Assembly (NCBI GenBank): GCA_964384945.1
Contig: CAYLMK010000005.1
Coordinates: 124,001-188,000, forward strand
DNA from: S015-6 sp964384945
GTDB taxonomy: Bacteria > Desulfobacterota > DSWW01
Length of the DNA stretch: 64,000 nt
Direction of reading: 5' to 3'
Position numbers and translations under genes: made by a program. This document shows, piece by piece, positions 36,246-46,208 of the stretch; the first letter of the stretch is position 1; the number at the start of each line of letters is the position of its first letter. The notes beneath the pieces were generated by a model. It was not told the origin of the DNA, searched no databases, and saw only the letters and a list, made by a program, of their open reading frames with translations.

Positions 36246-39200
36246 ACCCGTTCCGAGACCTGGTGTCGTGCCTGGACACCCCCCGTCCGGGCCCGTTGGA
36301 AATGCTGATTCGGGGGGCCTGCCCGCCGGCGAAGGCGCTGGTTGCCTCGTTCCTCGCCCAGAGGACGGGCCGGAGGATGGTTTGTGTCGCTTCGAACTGG
36401 GAGGAGGCCGAACGGTTCGCAGAGGAACTCGGGTTCTTCTCCTCTCTGTTTCGTTACGGAGGAGCCGAAAACCCGAACCGCTGCCGCGTTTTGCTCTTTC
36501 CGCCCGGCCTCCCGAAGCCGGTGGGGGCCGCCCGTCCCTCCGTGACCTCCATGCACGAGCGACTCCGTGTCCTGCTCGCCCTGCTCGACGGAGACCGGTC
36601 GACCCTGGTCGTCACCGCCGTCGAAGCCCTTCGAGAACGGGTTCCGCCGAAGCCGGTCCTGCGGGATCATGTCCTGCGGATCCGGCGAGGGCAGCCCCTC
36701 GACCGCGACGGCCTTGCGGAGTTTCTCCATCAGGTCGGCTACAGAAGGGTACCCGTGGTGGAGGCGCCCGGCGAGTATGCCGTTCGCGGCAGCCTGATCG
36801 ATTTTTATCCCCTGACGGCCGATCATCCGTTCCGGGTTGACTTCTTCGGCGACCTGATCGAGGAAATCCGGACGTTCCGCATCGGGACCCAGAGAACATC
36901 CGGGAGCGTATCCTCGTCCGCCGTCCCGCCGGCCGGGCTGTTCGTCGAAAGGGCCGCCCGGATGGAAGAGATCCGCATGCGCGTGAAACAGAGAGCCGAT
37001 GCCCTGAACCTTCCCACGCGAAAGCGCATGGAACTCCTGGAACGGATCGAGGCCGGCCTGCCGTCCTGCGACCTTCCCCTCCATCTCCCGTTTTTCTACG
37101 ACGGGCTCCACAGCCTGTTCGACTACACCGACAAGGACGACGCCCTGGTCCTGCTCGACCCGGAAACATTCCGAAAGGTGGAAGAGACCCTCGAGCAGGA
37201 AAGCATCGAGTCGCTGGACAGGCTCACCGCCAAAGGCGTGATTCTCCCGGCTCCCGAGGATCTCTTCGACTCGCTTCCCGCACTGTGGAAGCGAGTCGAC
37301 CCGGCAGTCCGCATCGCCTTCTCCGACCTGCCGGTCGAAATCCCCGGGCAGGAAGGCGGCGGGGGCGCGGGGCCGACCGGCGAGGCCGGGACGAATGTCT
37401 TTCGGCTCCGGTCCCAGAGACTTTCTTCTTACGTCGAGCCTTCCGCCGCGAACGCGCTCCCCCGGGGGCTGAGCGCCTACGAGCGGCTGATCCGCAAGTG
37501 GGTTGAACAGGGACAGAGGGTCTTCCTGGTCTGCCGCAGCGAACCGGAGAAGGCGCGCATGTCCCGCCTGCTCGTCGAGTACCGGATGGACTTCGTGCAG
37601 CCGGACGCCCGGCTCCCTTTCCCGTCGGACAGCCCGGGCATGTACCTCCTGGCAGGCGGGCTCTCCCAGGGATTCGCCCTGCCTGACAGCGGCCTCGTCT
37701 TCCTCCACGAGGATGACATCTTCGGGCGCAAGGTCCGAAAACACAGGCTCCGGGCGATCGATCCTCCGGACAGCCTCGAGCCTCACGAACTCAGGCCGGA
37801 CGAATACGTCGTTCACATCGATTTCGGGATCGGCATGTATCGAGGCCTGGAGACGCTCGACATACGAGGTCACGTCAACGACTATCTTCACCTGGAGTAT
37901 GCGAACGGGGACAAGCTCTTCCTGCCCGTGGATCGAGCCAGCCGCATCCAGAAGTACGTGAGCACGGAAGACCTGCCTCCGACCCTGGACAAGCTCGGGG
38001 GGACGACCTGGGCGCGGACCAAACAGAACGTAAAGGAGTCCGTACTGGCCATGGCGGAGGAACTCGTCTCTCTGTATGCGAAGCGGCTCGTGCAGAAGGG
38101 GATCGTCTTCTCCAAGCCGGACCCTTCCTACCACGAGTTCGAGGCCTCTTTCCCGTACGAGGAGACCCAGGACCAGGTGCGGGCCATCGAAGCGGTCCTC
38201 CGGGACATGGAAGACGAGAGGCCCATGGACCGACTCATCTGCGGCGACGTCGGGTTCGGCAAGACCGAGGTCGCGATCCGGGCGGCCTACAAGGCCGTCA
38301 TGGACGGAAAGCAGGTGGCGGTTCTGGTTCCCACGACGGTTCTGGCGCAGCAGCATTATACGAATTTTCTGAAACGCTTTGAGAACTACCCGGTGGAGAT
38401 CGAGATGCTCAGCCGGTTCCGGTCGCCCAAGCAGCAGAAGGCCATCCTGGCCGGGATGGCGGACGGAAAGGTGGACATCGTGGTGGCGACCCACCGGCTC
38501 CTGCAGAAGGATGTGGCCTTCAAGGACCTGGGGTTGCTGATCCTCGACGAGGAACACCGGTTCGGCGTCCGGCAGAAGGAGGCCTTGAAGAAGATGCGGA
38601 CCGCGGTGGACGTGCTGGCCCTTTCGGCCACACCCATTCCCCGCACGCTGCAGATGTCCCTGCTCGGGCTCAGGGATTTGAGCTCGATCAAGACCCCCCC
38701 GCAGGACCGGCACGCCATCGAGACCTTCATCGTCCCGTTCGAACCCGACATCGTGCGCGGCGCCGTGCTCCGGGAAATCGAGAGGGGAGGACAGGTCTTC
38801 ATCGTGCACAACCAGGTTTACGACATCGAGGACTTCGCGGCCGGAATACGGCGGATCGTTCCGGAGGCGCGGATCGCCGTGGCCCATGGCCAGATGCCCG
38901 AAAGGGGCCTTGAACGAGTCATGCTGGATTTCGTCCGGGGCCGCCACGACATCCTCGTCTGCACGACGATCATCGAGAGCGGGCTGGACATTCCGAACGC
39001 AAACACGCTCCTCGTGCATCGGGCGGAGCGTCTGGGGCTCGCCCAGCTCTACCAGCTTCGCGGCCGTGTGGGACGCTCCGAACGACAGGCTTACACCTAC
39101 CTGATCGTGCCGGACCAGGACTGCCTCGCCGGCGAGGCCCGAAAGAGACTCGAGGCCCTGTACGAGTTCACCGAACTGGGCTCCGGTTTCCGCATCGCCC

Positions 39201-39820
39201 GCCACGACCTGGAGATCCGGGGTGCGGGAAACCTGCTCGGTGCGAGCCAGTCCGGGCACATCCGGGCCGTCGGGTACGATCTATACATGGAGATGCTCGA
39301 GAAGGCGATCCGGCAACTGAAGGGGGAGTCGTCGATCGAGGAGGTGGACCCGGAGATCCACCTCGAACTGCCTGCGCACCTGCCCGATCACTACATCGAG
39401 GACTCCACGCAGAGGCTTACCTTTTACAAGCGGCTGGCCAAGGCTCGGGAGGATGAGGAGGTCGATCGGGTACGTGCGGAGATGGAGGATCGGTACGGTT
39501 CACCCCCTCCTCAGGCGGAAACCCTGTTCAAAATGATCCGAATCAAGGTAAGATTACGGAGACTCAGGGTGCGGGAGGCCCGCCTGGCCGATGAGGGATT
39601 GATGCTCACGTTCGATCCCCAGCCTTCGGTCTCGATCGACAAGATCCTGGCCTGGGCGCAGCAGGAACCCGGCCGCCTTCGGATCTTCCCGAACGACCGG
39701 GTCCTCATTCGGTTCTCGGTTTCGGACGCCGAAGAGCGGCTCGGAGTCATCCAGCAGATTCTCGACTGGCTCGAGCAGGACCCGGCCGGCAAGAGAGCGG
39801 CTTATGGCGAGAGTGCTTGA
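36239..39820 (+). CDS. mfd: Transcription-repair coupling factor
   Basis: A 1193-residue Mfd translocase that removes stalled RNA polymerase and recruits UvrA to template-strand lesions. The UvrB-homologous N-terminal part covers about residues 1-400, then the RNA polymerase-interaction domain (HIDFGIGMYRGL, about 525). RecG-like helicase motifs follow: Walker A GDVGFGKTEVAIRAA (about 680), DEEHRFGVRQ (about 770), LSATPIPRTL (about 797) and RVGRSERQAYTY (about 943). The C-terminal TRCF domain is present. The ATG overlaps the preceding stop. uvrA lies four genes on in the same operon, an apt functional pairing. Confidence 0.97.
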   Translation: MLDPFRDLVSCLDTPRPGPLEMLIRGACPPAKALVASFLAQRTGRRMVCVASNWEEAERFAEELGFFSSLFRYGGAENPNRCRVLLFPPGLPKPVGAARPSVTSMHERLRVLLALLDGDRSTLVVTAVEALRERVPPKPVLRDHVLRIRRGQPLDRDGLAEFLHQVGYRRVPVVEAPGEYAVRGSLIDFYPLTADHPFRVDFFGDLIEEIRTFRIGTQRTSGSVSSSAVPPAGLFVERAARMEEIRMRVKQRADALNLPTRKRMELLERIEAGLPSCDLPLHLPFFYDGLHSLFDYTDKDDALVLLDPETFRKVEETLEQESIESLDRLTAKGVILPAPEDLFDSLPALWKRVDPAVRIAFSDLPVEIPGQEGGGGAGPTGEAGTNVFRLRSQRLSSYVEPSAANALPRGLSAYERLIRKWVEQGQRVFLVCRSEPEKARMSRLLVEYRMDFVQPDARLPFPSDSPGMYLLAGGLSQGFALPDSGLVFLHEDDIFGRKVRKHRLRAIDPPDSLEPHELRPDEYVVHIDFGIGMYRGLETLDIRGHVNDYLHLEYANGDKLFLPVDRASRIQKYVSTEDLPPTLDKLGGTTWARTKQNVKESVLAMAEELVSLYAKRLVQKGIVFSKPDPSYHEFEASFPYEETQDQVRAIEAVLRDMEDERPMDRLICGDVGFGKTEVAIRAAYKAVMDGKQVAVLVPTTVLAQQHYTNFLKRFENYPVEIEMLSRFRSPKQQKAILAGMADGKVDIVVATHRLLQKDVAFKDLGLLILDEEHRFGVRQKEALKKMRTAVDVLALSATPIPRTLQMSLLGLRDLSSIKTPPQDRHAIETFIVPFEPDIVRGAVLREIERGGQVFIVHNQVYDIEDFAAGIRRIVPEARIAVAHGQMPERGLERVMLDFVRGRHDILVCTTIIESGLDIPNANTLLVHRAERLGLAQLYQLRGRVGRSERQAYTYLIVPDQDCLAGEARKRLEALYEFTELGSGFRIARHDLEIRGAGNLLGASQSGHIRAVGYDLYMEMLEKAIRQLKGESSIEEVDPEIHLELPAHLPDHYIEDSTQRLTFYKRLAKAREDEEVDRVRAEMEDRYGSPPPQAETLFKMIRIKVRLRRLRVREARLADEGLMLTFDPQPSVSIDKILAWAQQEPGRLRIFPNDRVLIRFSVSDAEERLGVIQQILDWLEQDPAGKRAAYGESA

Positions 39821-40982
39821 TTTCCTCAGAACGCTCCGGGGCGTCGCCCATCGCACCGCGGGGAGGACGTTCCGGCACTCTCCGGCGGGTTTGCAGGGGC
39901 CCGGGGTCTGCGGCGAGGAGGCCTTGTGCCGCCGCATCGAACGGAGTCGCGGCGGGCCGCCTGGCCGCGAGGCCCGGCGGCTTTCGGTCCCGGCCGTTTT
40001 GCTCCTGTGCCTTCCGGCCATGATCGCGCTCACGGTCGCGTGCGACCGACAGAGGGAGGGGGAAGAGGCCGTGGCCTGGGTGAACGGGGAGCCGATAGCG
40101 TTGTCGCTCTTCTGGGACGAGATCAAGAACCGTTACAGCGAGGTGGCTGAGGCCTCCTCCCCGCATCGAGACGCGCTGCTCGTACTCAAAAAGAAGGTGC
40201 TCAACGACCTGATCCGGGAGCGTCTTCTGCTGCAAGAGGCAGCCCGAAGGGGTATCGCCGTCCCGGACGATGTGCTCCAGGCCCGCGTCGAGGAGATGAA
40301 GGCGGGATACGACGACAGCCCCGTGCAAAAGAAGCTGATGGAGCACGGGATGGATTACGACCAGTGGCTTCGCGGGTTGCGGGAAAACCTGATCCTGGAG
40401 GCGCTCTTCGCGGACGTTTCCCTGGGGGCCGGGAAGGTGACGGAGGAAGAAATCAGGCAATACTACGAGAGCCACCTGGATGAATTCCTCATGCCGGAGA
40501 CCGTGCAGGTCAGCCAGATCGTGGTCAAGAGCCGCTCGACGGCCCAGATGATCCTCGGGCAAATCCGAAAGGGCCATAGCTTCGAGGCTCTGGCCGTGCA
40601 ATACTCCGTCGGGCCCGAGAGAGAAGAGGCGGGCAATCTCGGCACCTACCGGAGAGGGGAGCTTCCGGAGGCCCTGGAAAGGGCCGCCTTCTCGACCCCT
40701 GTGGGAAGGGTGAGTTCCCCGGTGGAAACCCCGCACGGGTTCCACTTCCTGAAGGTGATCGGGCGGAAGCCCTCCTATATCCAGCCCGAGGAAGAGGTGC
40801 ACGGGGAAATCGCCCGGAGGCTCTCCCAACAGAAGAAACAGGCCCTTTACGACCAATGGGTCGAGCGTCTGATCCAGGATTCGGATATTCGCGTCCACGC
40901 CTCCCTGGCGAAATGGGTGACCCAGGGAGAATCCATGCAACCCTTTTCCTTCAGGAACGAGGCGAGCCGTGAAGCAGAATAG
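39804..40982 (+). CDS. Parvulin-type peptidyl-prolyl isomerase, lipoprotein
   Basis: A 392-residue (from ATG 39804) SurA/PrsA-like chaperone-isomerase. An unusually long N-terminal part (about 55 residues) precedes a hydrophobic segment ending in a lipobox-like LTVAC near residue 80, so the real start may lie further in. The SurA_N-type helical domain follows (about 100-225). A parvulin domain covers about 230-325 (QVSQIVVKSRSTAQMILGQI, NLGTYRRGELP, ETPHGFHFLKV). It overlaps mfd by 17 bases and the next gene by 14. Role: folding of exported proteins, by family. Confidence 0.88.
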   Translation: MARVLDFLRTLRGVAHRTAGRTFRHSPAGLQGPGVCGEEALCRRIERSRGGPPGREARRLSVPAVLLLCLPAMIALTVACDRQREGEEAVAWVNGEPIALSLFWDEIKNRYSEVAEASSPHRDALLVLKKKVLNDLIRERLLLQEAARRGIAVPDDVLQARVEEMKAGYDDSPVQKKLMEHGMDYDQWLRGLRENLILEALFADVSLGAGKVTEEEIRQYYESHLDEFLMPETVQVSQIVVKSRSTAQMILGQIRKGHSFEALAVQYSVGPEREEAGNLGTYRRGELPEALERAAFSTPVGRVSSPVETPHGFHFLKVIGRKPSYIQPEEEVHGEIARRLSQQKKQALYDQWVERLIQDSDIRVHASLAKWVTQGESMQPFSFRNEASREAE

Positions 40983-42006
40983 GAATACCCGCCTTTCGTC
41001 CCTCCTTCGCCGGGCCGTGCCCGGCGGGGAGTCCGAGCCCCGTCGAAGATCGGTTTTCCTCGGCATCCTCCTGGCCGCGCTTCTCGGGGGGTTGCCGGCC
41101 GAGGCCGAGATCCTGGATCAGGTCGTGGCCACGATCAACGACCGGTCGATTCTGCAGAGCGAGCTGGAAGAGGCCTGCGAGATGTACCAGCATCAGATCG
41201 GGCAGCAAATGCCGGAAGGAATGCCCGACAGGGACCGAACCGCAATCAGGAGAAGGGTTCTGGAGGACCTGATCGACAAGAACCTCATCGAGGGGTTTGC
41301 CGAGAAGGAAGGGATCGGAGCATCGGAAGAGGAAATCGATCGCGCCATCGATGATGTGCTGGCCAGGGCCCACATCTCTCAGGAGGACCTTCGAGAGGCT
41401 CTGAAGAAGGACAACCTGGAATACGACGAATACCGAAACGAGATCCGGAATCAGCTGATGAAGGCCAAGATGATCCAGCGGGTGATCCGAGCCCGCATCA
41501 ACATCACGGAAAAGCAAATCGAGGAGTACTACCTGGATCATCCGGATGAGTTCCGAGCCGAAGAAGGCGTCGTGATCCGGCATATCCTATTTCCCCTCGC
41601 AGCCTCCCCGGCCCCGGAGGTCGTCGAAGCTACCAGGAAGGAGGCAGGACGGGTTCGGCAGGAGATCCTCGAAGGGACCCCGTTCGCCGAGGCGGCCAAG
41701 CGGTACTCCTCGGATTCCACGGCCGCCCAGGGAGGCTGGCTCGGCTTCTTCCGAAAGGGTTCTCTGAGCCCTGAAATGGAGGCCGGGATCAAGCATCTCG
41801 AGGAAGGAGAGACGAGCGAGCCTGTACAGACGGCTCTGGGGATCCACCTGATCCGGATCGAAGAGAGAACCACCGGCGCGATCCGCCCTCTGGAGAAGGT
41901 CCGGGAGGAGATCCAGGAGAAGCTCTACGAGGAGGCCGCGGAGCGTCACTTCGAGGAATGGCGCAAAGAACTGCGGAAGAACGCCCATATCGAGGTCTTC
42001 CTCTAG
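40969..42006 (+). CDS. surA: SurA-like peptidyl-prolyl isomerase, periplasmic
   Basis: A 345-residue outer-membrane-protein chaperone of the SurA family. It starts with GTG inside the end of the preceding gene. A signal peptide lies near residues 28-46 (SVFLGILLAALLGGLPAEA). SurA_N follows (ILDQVVATINDRSILQSELEEA, about 48-190), then one parvulin domain (RHILFPLAAS, GGWLGFFRKGSLSPEMEAGI, TALGIHLIRIEER; about 200-310). E. coli SurA has two parvulin domains; this has one, as in many deltaproteobacteria. Tandem to a lipoprotein paralogue. Confidence 0.92.
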   Translation: MKQNRNTRLSSLLRRAVPGGESEPRRRSVFLGILLAALLGGLPAEAEILDQVVATINDRSILQSELEEACEMYQHQIGQQMPEGMPDRDRTAIRRRVLEDLIDKNLIEGFAEKEGIGASEEEIDRAIDDVLARAHISQEDLREALKKDNLEYDEYRNEIRNQLMKAKMIQRVIRARINITEKQIEEYYLDHPDEFRAEEGVVIRHILFPLAASPAPEVVEATRKEAGRVRQEILEGTPFAEAAKRYSSDSTAAQGGWLGFFRKGSLSPEMEAGIKHLEEGETSEPVQTALGIHLIRIEERTTGAIRPLEKVREEIQEKLYEEAAERHFEEWRKELRKNAHIEVFL

Positions 42007-42023
42007 ACCGAATCCATAGGACG

Positions 42024-44894
42024 ATGGCCCCCATCGAGCCCCGCGAAATCCGGATCCAGGGTGCGCGAGAACACAACCTCAAGGGTCTCGATGTATCCAT
42101 TCCGCGAGAGCGGTTCGTGGTCATCACCGGGCCGAGCGGCTCGGGCAAATCATCGCTCGCCAAGGACACCCTTTACGCGGAAGGGCATCGCCGTTACGTC
42201 GAGTGCCTCTCCATGGAGGCGAGGCAGCTTCTCCAGCAGATCCGGAAGCCTTCGGTGGACCGGATCGACGGCCTGCCCCCTGCCGTCTACATGGAACAAC
42301 GCCCTTCCGGCAGCTCTCCCCGCTCGACCGTGGGAACGGCAACCGAACTCTACGATCTGCTCCGACTTGTCTACAGCAAAATCGGCCTGCCCCACTGCCA
42401 CCGCTGCGGAGAACCGGTGCGGTCCCAGAGCCTCGAACAGATGGCGGACCGGCTCCTGGAGCTTCCAGACGGGACCCCGGTCATCCTTCTCGCGCCCCTC
42501 CTGGGGCTTCCCAAGGGAGGCTGGCGAAAGACGGTCGAGAACCTGGAACGGCAAGGCTTCCTCAGGGTCCGTGTGGACGGCAGGGTCCATGAACTCTCGG
42601 AGCCGGGGCTCGGCCGGAAAGACCCCGCCTCCTCTGCGGATGTGGTGGTCGACCGCCTCAAAATCCGGCCCGGGATACGGGGCCGCCTGACCGATTCGGT
42701 CGAAACGGCCGCCCGTCTTTCCGAAGGCATGGTAAAGGCCTGGATCAACCCGGAGGCCGGCGATCAACAGGAATGGGTGTTCAGCGAACACGCCGTTTGC
42801 GGAAAGTGCGGGACTTGCTTCCCGGACATCACGCCCCGGCTGTTCTCGTTCAACAGCCCGCAGGGTGCCTGCCCCGACTGTTCCGGGCTCGGCAGGCTCC
42901 GCCGGGTGGATGAACGTCTCGTGGTCCCGGATCCGGGCCTCTCCCTGGACGAGGGGGCAATCCTCCCCTGGCGGAGAAGACCGGGAGTCCACGTCCGACA
43001 GGTGCTCGAAAGCCTTGCAGACCACCTCGGTATCGACCTCTACACGCCGTTCGGCAAGCTGCCCGCCAAGGCACGGAAGATGATCTTGTACGGTTCCGAG
43101 GGACGCGAGATCCCTTTCCGATTCCGGGGCTCTTCCGGAACCCGCGAGATCCATCGACCCTTCGAGGGCGTAATCCCCAACCTGGAGCGGCGCTACCGGC
43201 AGACGATCTCGGAGAAAATGCGCCGGGAACTGGGGGCTTACACCACGCTCCAGGACTGCCCCGCATGCGGGGGGGCCCGTCTCAGGCCGGAGGCCCTCTC
43301 CGTTCTGCTCAGCGGAGTAGGGATCGCAACGCTCGCCTCAAGGAGCATGGCCGACCTCCGTTCTTTCTTCGACCGGCTCTCGGTGTCTTCCTTTCAACAG
43401 GCGCTGGTGGGGCACGTCCTCGATCTGGTCCGTCAACGTCTCGCACTGTTGTGCGATCTCGGCGTGGACTACCTGGCCCTGGACCGCGAGGTGAGCACCC
43501 TCTCCGGCGGGGAAGCCCAGCGGGTTCAGCTGGCGACCCATATCGGGTCGGGCCTCGTGGGGGTCCTCTACATCCTGGACGAACCCACACTCGGGCTCCA
43601 CGCAAGGGACACGGAGCGCCTTCTCGGGCTGATCCGAAGGCTCCGCGACCGTGGCAACACGGTGCTTGTCGTCGAGCACGACGCAAAGATGATCCGCGAG
43701 GCCGACCATGTGATCGATATGGGCCCCGGAGCGGGCGTGGCGGGCGGCAGGATCGTGTTCTGCGGGACGCCGGCCGAACTGGCAGGCTACTCCGGTTCCT
43801 TGACCGGCCGGTACCTGGGAGGGGACCGGTCCCTCCCGATCCCTGCCGTTCGCGCCAGGCCGGACCGGGGTTTCCTTGTAATCCGGGGCGTCCGACGAAA
43901 CAACCTGAAGGGGGTGACCGCCCGGGTTCCTCTGGGGTTGCTCACCTGCGTGACGGGCGTTTCCGGGTCCGGGAAGAGTTCTCTGGTTCTGGACGCCCTC
44001 TATCCCGCCCTGGCGGGCCGCCTTTCCGGGCGAGGGCGCTCCCGCATCGAACCGGAGGACAAGGCCAGGAGGCCCTCCCCCCTGGAGGGGGTGGAATTCC
44101 TGGACCGCGTCATCCCCGTGGATCAGGCTCCTCTGAGCCGATCGCCACGGTCCAACCCGGCGACCTACACGGGCCTCTTCTGGCTGATTCGAGACCTCTT
44201 CGCCCAGCTTCCGGAGGCCCGGCGCAGGGGGTACGGCCCTGCGCGCTTCAGCTTCAACGTCAAGGGAGGGCGGTGCGAGGTGTGCCAGGGCGACGGACTC
44301 CGGAAGGTGGAGATGCATTTCCTGCCCGACGTCTACGTCACCTGCGACCTCTGCAAGGGGAGGCGGTACAACCGGGAAACCCTGGAGGTGCAATATCGGG
44401 GCAAGAGCGTGGCCGACGTGCTTGCCATGACGGTCGAGGAGGCCTTGAGCTTCTTCGAACCGGTGCCTCAGCTCCAGAGAAGGCTCGAGGTCCTTTCCGA
44501 GGTCGGCCTCGGATACATCCAGCTCGGACAGCCGGCGACGACGCTGTCCGGGGGGGAGGCGCAGCGGGTCAAGCTCGCCAGGGAACTCGGCAAGGCGGCG
44601 CCCGGCAGGACCCTCTACCTGATGGATGAGCCGACCACCGGGCTGCACTTCGTCGATATCGAGCGGCTCCTGGCGGTCCTGCGGCGATTGACCGAGGCCG
44701 GGAACACCGTGCTCGTGATCGAACACAACCTGGAGATGATCCGGGCAGCGGACTGGGTCATCGACATGGGCCCCGAGGCGGGAGAGAAGGGGGGCCGCAT
44801 CGTGGCCGAAGGGCCGCCGGAACGTATCGCCGAGAGCCCGGCCTCTTACACGGGCCGTTATCTCCGGGAACTTCTGCCAAACCCGACGGTTTGA
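42024..44894 (+). CDS. uvrA: UvrABC system protein A
   Basis: A 956-residue dimeric ABC-type damage-recognition ATPase of nucleotide excision repair. The first ATPase has Walker A GPSGSGKSSL (about residue 36), signature LSGGEAQR (about 495) and LDEPTLGLH (about 519). The second has GVSGSGKSSL (about 645), signature LSGGEAQR (about 843) and MDEPTTGLH (about 870). Zinc modules are CGKCGTCFPDITPRLFSF...CPDC (about 257-285) and CEVCQGDG...CDLC (about 752-775). The UvrB-binding segment has SPRSTVGTATELYDLLRLVY. The ATG at 42024 lies 18 bases after the surA-like stop. Confidence 0.95.
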   Translation: MAPIEPREIRIQGAREHNLKGLDVSIPRERFVVITGPSGSGKSSLAKDTLYAEGHRRYVECLSMEARQLLQQIRKPSVDRIDGLPPAVYMEQRPSGSSPRSTVGTATELYDLLRLVYSKIGLPHCHRCGEPVRSQSLEQMADRLLELPDGTPVILLAPLLGLPKGGWRKTVENLERQGFLRVRVDGRVHELSEPGLGRKDPASSADVVVDRLKIRPGIRGRLTDSVETAARLSEGMVKAWINPEAGDQQEWVFSEHAVCGKCGTCFPDITPRLFSFNSPQGACPDCSGLGRLRRVDERLVVPDPGLSLDEGAILPWRRRPGVHVRQVLESLADHLGIDLYTPFGKLPAKARKMILYGSEGREIPFRFRGSSGTREIHRPFEGVIPNLERRYRQTISEKMRRELGAYTTLQDCPACGGARLRPEALSVLLSGVGIATLASRSMADLRSFFDRLSVSSFQQALVGHVLDLVRQRLALLCDLGVDYLALDREVSTLSGGEAQRVQLATHIGSGLVGVLYILDEPTLGLHARDTERLLGLIRRLRDRGNTVLVVEHDAKMIREADHVIDMGPGAGVAGGRIVFCGTPAELAGYSGSLTGRYLGGDRSLPIPAVRARPDRGFLVIRGVRRNNLKGVTARVPLGLLTCVTGVSGSGKSSLVLDALYPALAGRLSGRGRSRIEPEDKARRPSPLEGVEFLDRVIPVDQAPLSRSPRSNPATYTGLFWLIRDLFAQLPEARRRGYGPARFSFNVKGGRCEVCQGDGLRKVEMHFLPDVYVTCDLCKGRRYNRETLEVQYRGKSVADVLAMTVEEALSFFEPVPQLQRRLEVLSEVGLGYIQLGQPATTLSGGEAQRVKLARELGKAAPGRTLYLMDEPTTGLHFVDIERLLAVLRRLTEAGNTVLVIEHNLEMIRAADWVIDMGPEAGEKGGRIVAEGPPERIAESPASYTGRYLRELLPNPTV

Positions 44895-45009
44895 CACGGA
44901 GCCCTCGGCTTCCGATGATGAAACGAGGAGAACGGCCAAAGGCGAGAGGCGATGCGGAGGCGGGCACGGGAGGAGACCTTTTCCAGTAAACGCAGAGGGG
45001 AGAGAACGA

Positions 45010-45453
45010 ATGGCATTGCTGAGGCTTGATATCATCGACTACACGAACGAAATCGAAGCGCCCGCCGAGGAGGTGTTTGCCCACTTCAAGCAAGTGGAAA
45101 AATGGTCGGTCTGGGCCAGGGGCATCAAGAAGTCCCATCGAAGGCCGGGCCGGGACTGGGGTGTGGGGTTCCGGCTCGTGTTCATGCCGGACTTCCTGCC
45201 CATTCCCCTGGACGTGAAGGTAATCGAGTTCGAAGAGGGCCGGCGTATCGCCTGGGGCGTACGAACCCCGGTCGCGACTCTGGTGCACCAGTTCGAGTTC
45301 GAGCCTCTGGGGGCCGGGCGCTGCCGGGTCCGCCACAGGGAATACGCCGAGGGCCTGCTCGCGATCCTGGTCCGGCCGCTGCGGGGAAAGATCGAGAACT
45401 TCGATCGCGGGCTCGCCGACGACCTGCAGGCCGTCTTCCGAAAGAAGGCATAG
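45010..45453 (+). CDS. SRPBCC (START/polyketide-cyclase-like) domain protein
   Basis: A 147-residue single-domain SRPBCC protein, cytoplasmic, with no signal. The fold pattern is clear: EIEAPAEEVFAHFKQVEKWSVWARGIKKS at the N-terminus, the middle strand KVIEFEEGRRIAWGVRTPVATLVHQFEFEPL, and the C-terminal long helix FDRGLADDLQAVFRKKA. It binds a hydrophobic ligand by family. GGGGAGAGAACGA precedes the ATG. A 115-base spacer separates it from uvrA. Confidence 0.85.
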   Translation: MALLRLDIIDYTNEIEAPAEEVFAHFKQVEKWSVWARGIKKSHRRPGRDWGVGFRLVFMPDFLPIPLDVKVIEFEEGRRIAWGVRTPVATLVHQFEFEPLGAGRCRVRHREYAEGLLAILVRPLRGKIENFDRGLADDLQAVFRKKA

Positions 45454-45530
45454 TCAAAGCCGAAACGGCTGTGCCAACTCCGGACGAGAACATCCATCCG
45501 GCCTTCGCCGTCCGGATCCGGAGTAACAAA

Positions 45531-45607
45531 CTTGCGCCCCGGCTTCTGCCGGTGCGGATTCCTCGGTCCGGACGTTGGCCACCCCCTGACCCTTTGCCCT
45601 TTCGCCT
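45531..45607. repeat. Two intergenic repeat elements between convergent genes
   Basis: At 45531-45562 an imperfect palindrome (GCGCCCCGGC / GCCGGTGCGG around a TTCT loop) would read APAEAGAQ on the minus strand. It resembles the palindrome at 530-566. At 45596-45607 the core GCCCTTTCGCCT recurs, with upstream CCTGACCC as in the copy near 8606-8634. Together they fill the 185-base spacer between the SRPBCC and metallo-beta-lactamase genes and may serve as bidirectional transcript ends. Confidence 0.4.
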
Positions 45608-45638
45608 TTTGGGGCGGGCGGAACGCGGGCCCGGACGG

Positions 45639-46208
45639 TTACAGGAAGAAGGGGTTGGAGCGCCTCTCCTGACCGATCGTGCTCGTCGGGCCGTGACCCG
45701 GATACACACGGGTGCCATCCTCCATGCAGAAGAGCTTCTTTCGCACGCCTGTGAGGAGGTCTTCGTAGCTTCCGCCCGGCAGGTCGGTCCTTCCGATGGA
45801 ACCGGCGAAAAGCGTGTCCCCCGAAAAGACGGCCCCGGGGCCGTGAAAACACACACTTCCCGGCGAATGGCCCGGCGTGTGGAGCACCCTCAGGCAGTAC
45901 GTCCCGAACCGGATCTCCTGCCCCTCCTGGAGAAACCGGACCGTCTTTTCACCGGTCTTTTCCGCGTCGGCAGGGTGAATCATCAGGGGAGCCCGGGTAA
46001 TCCTCTTGAGCTCTTCGTTTCCTCCCGTATGGTCCCAGTGTCCGTGGGTGTTCAGGATGTACTTGACCGTCAGGCCTTTCTTGACGAGCTCGGAAACGAT
46101 CTTGGGCACGTCCCCGCCCGGATCGATGACCACCGCCTCTTTCGTCTCTTTGCATCCCACGATGTAGCAATTGACCATCAAGGGCCCGACAACCAATCGC
46201 ACGACCAT
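45639..46208 (-). CDS. MBL-fold metallohydrolase (glyoxalase II-like)
   Basis: A 189-residue metallo-beta-lactamase-fold hydrolase. The metal motif THGHWDH has H55, H57, D59 and H60; further ligands are in HTPGHSPGSVCFH (about 110), FSGDTLF (about 133) and PGHGPTSTI (about 173). The small size and sequence resemble the glyoxalase II/YcbL group that cleaves S-hydroxyacyl-thiols. The ATG at 46208 follows AAGGAGAAGGCGGAGC; upstream codons are spacer. Confidence 0.92.
   Translation of the reverse strand: MVVRLVVGPLMVNCYIVGCKETKEAVVIDPGGDVPKIVSELVKKGLTVKYILNTHGHWDHTGGNEELKRITRAPLMIHPADAEKTGEKTVRFLQEGQEIRFGTYCLRVLHTPGHSPGSVCFHGPGAVFSGDTLFAGSIGRTDLPGGSYEDLLTGVRKKLFCMEDGTRVYPGHGPTSTIGQERRSNPFFL

Noticed and set aside
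36242..39259. A 1005-codon minus-strand frame opposite mfd
   Set aside because: It is an antisense shadow of mfd, with no domain and a biased composition.
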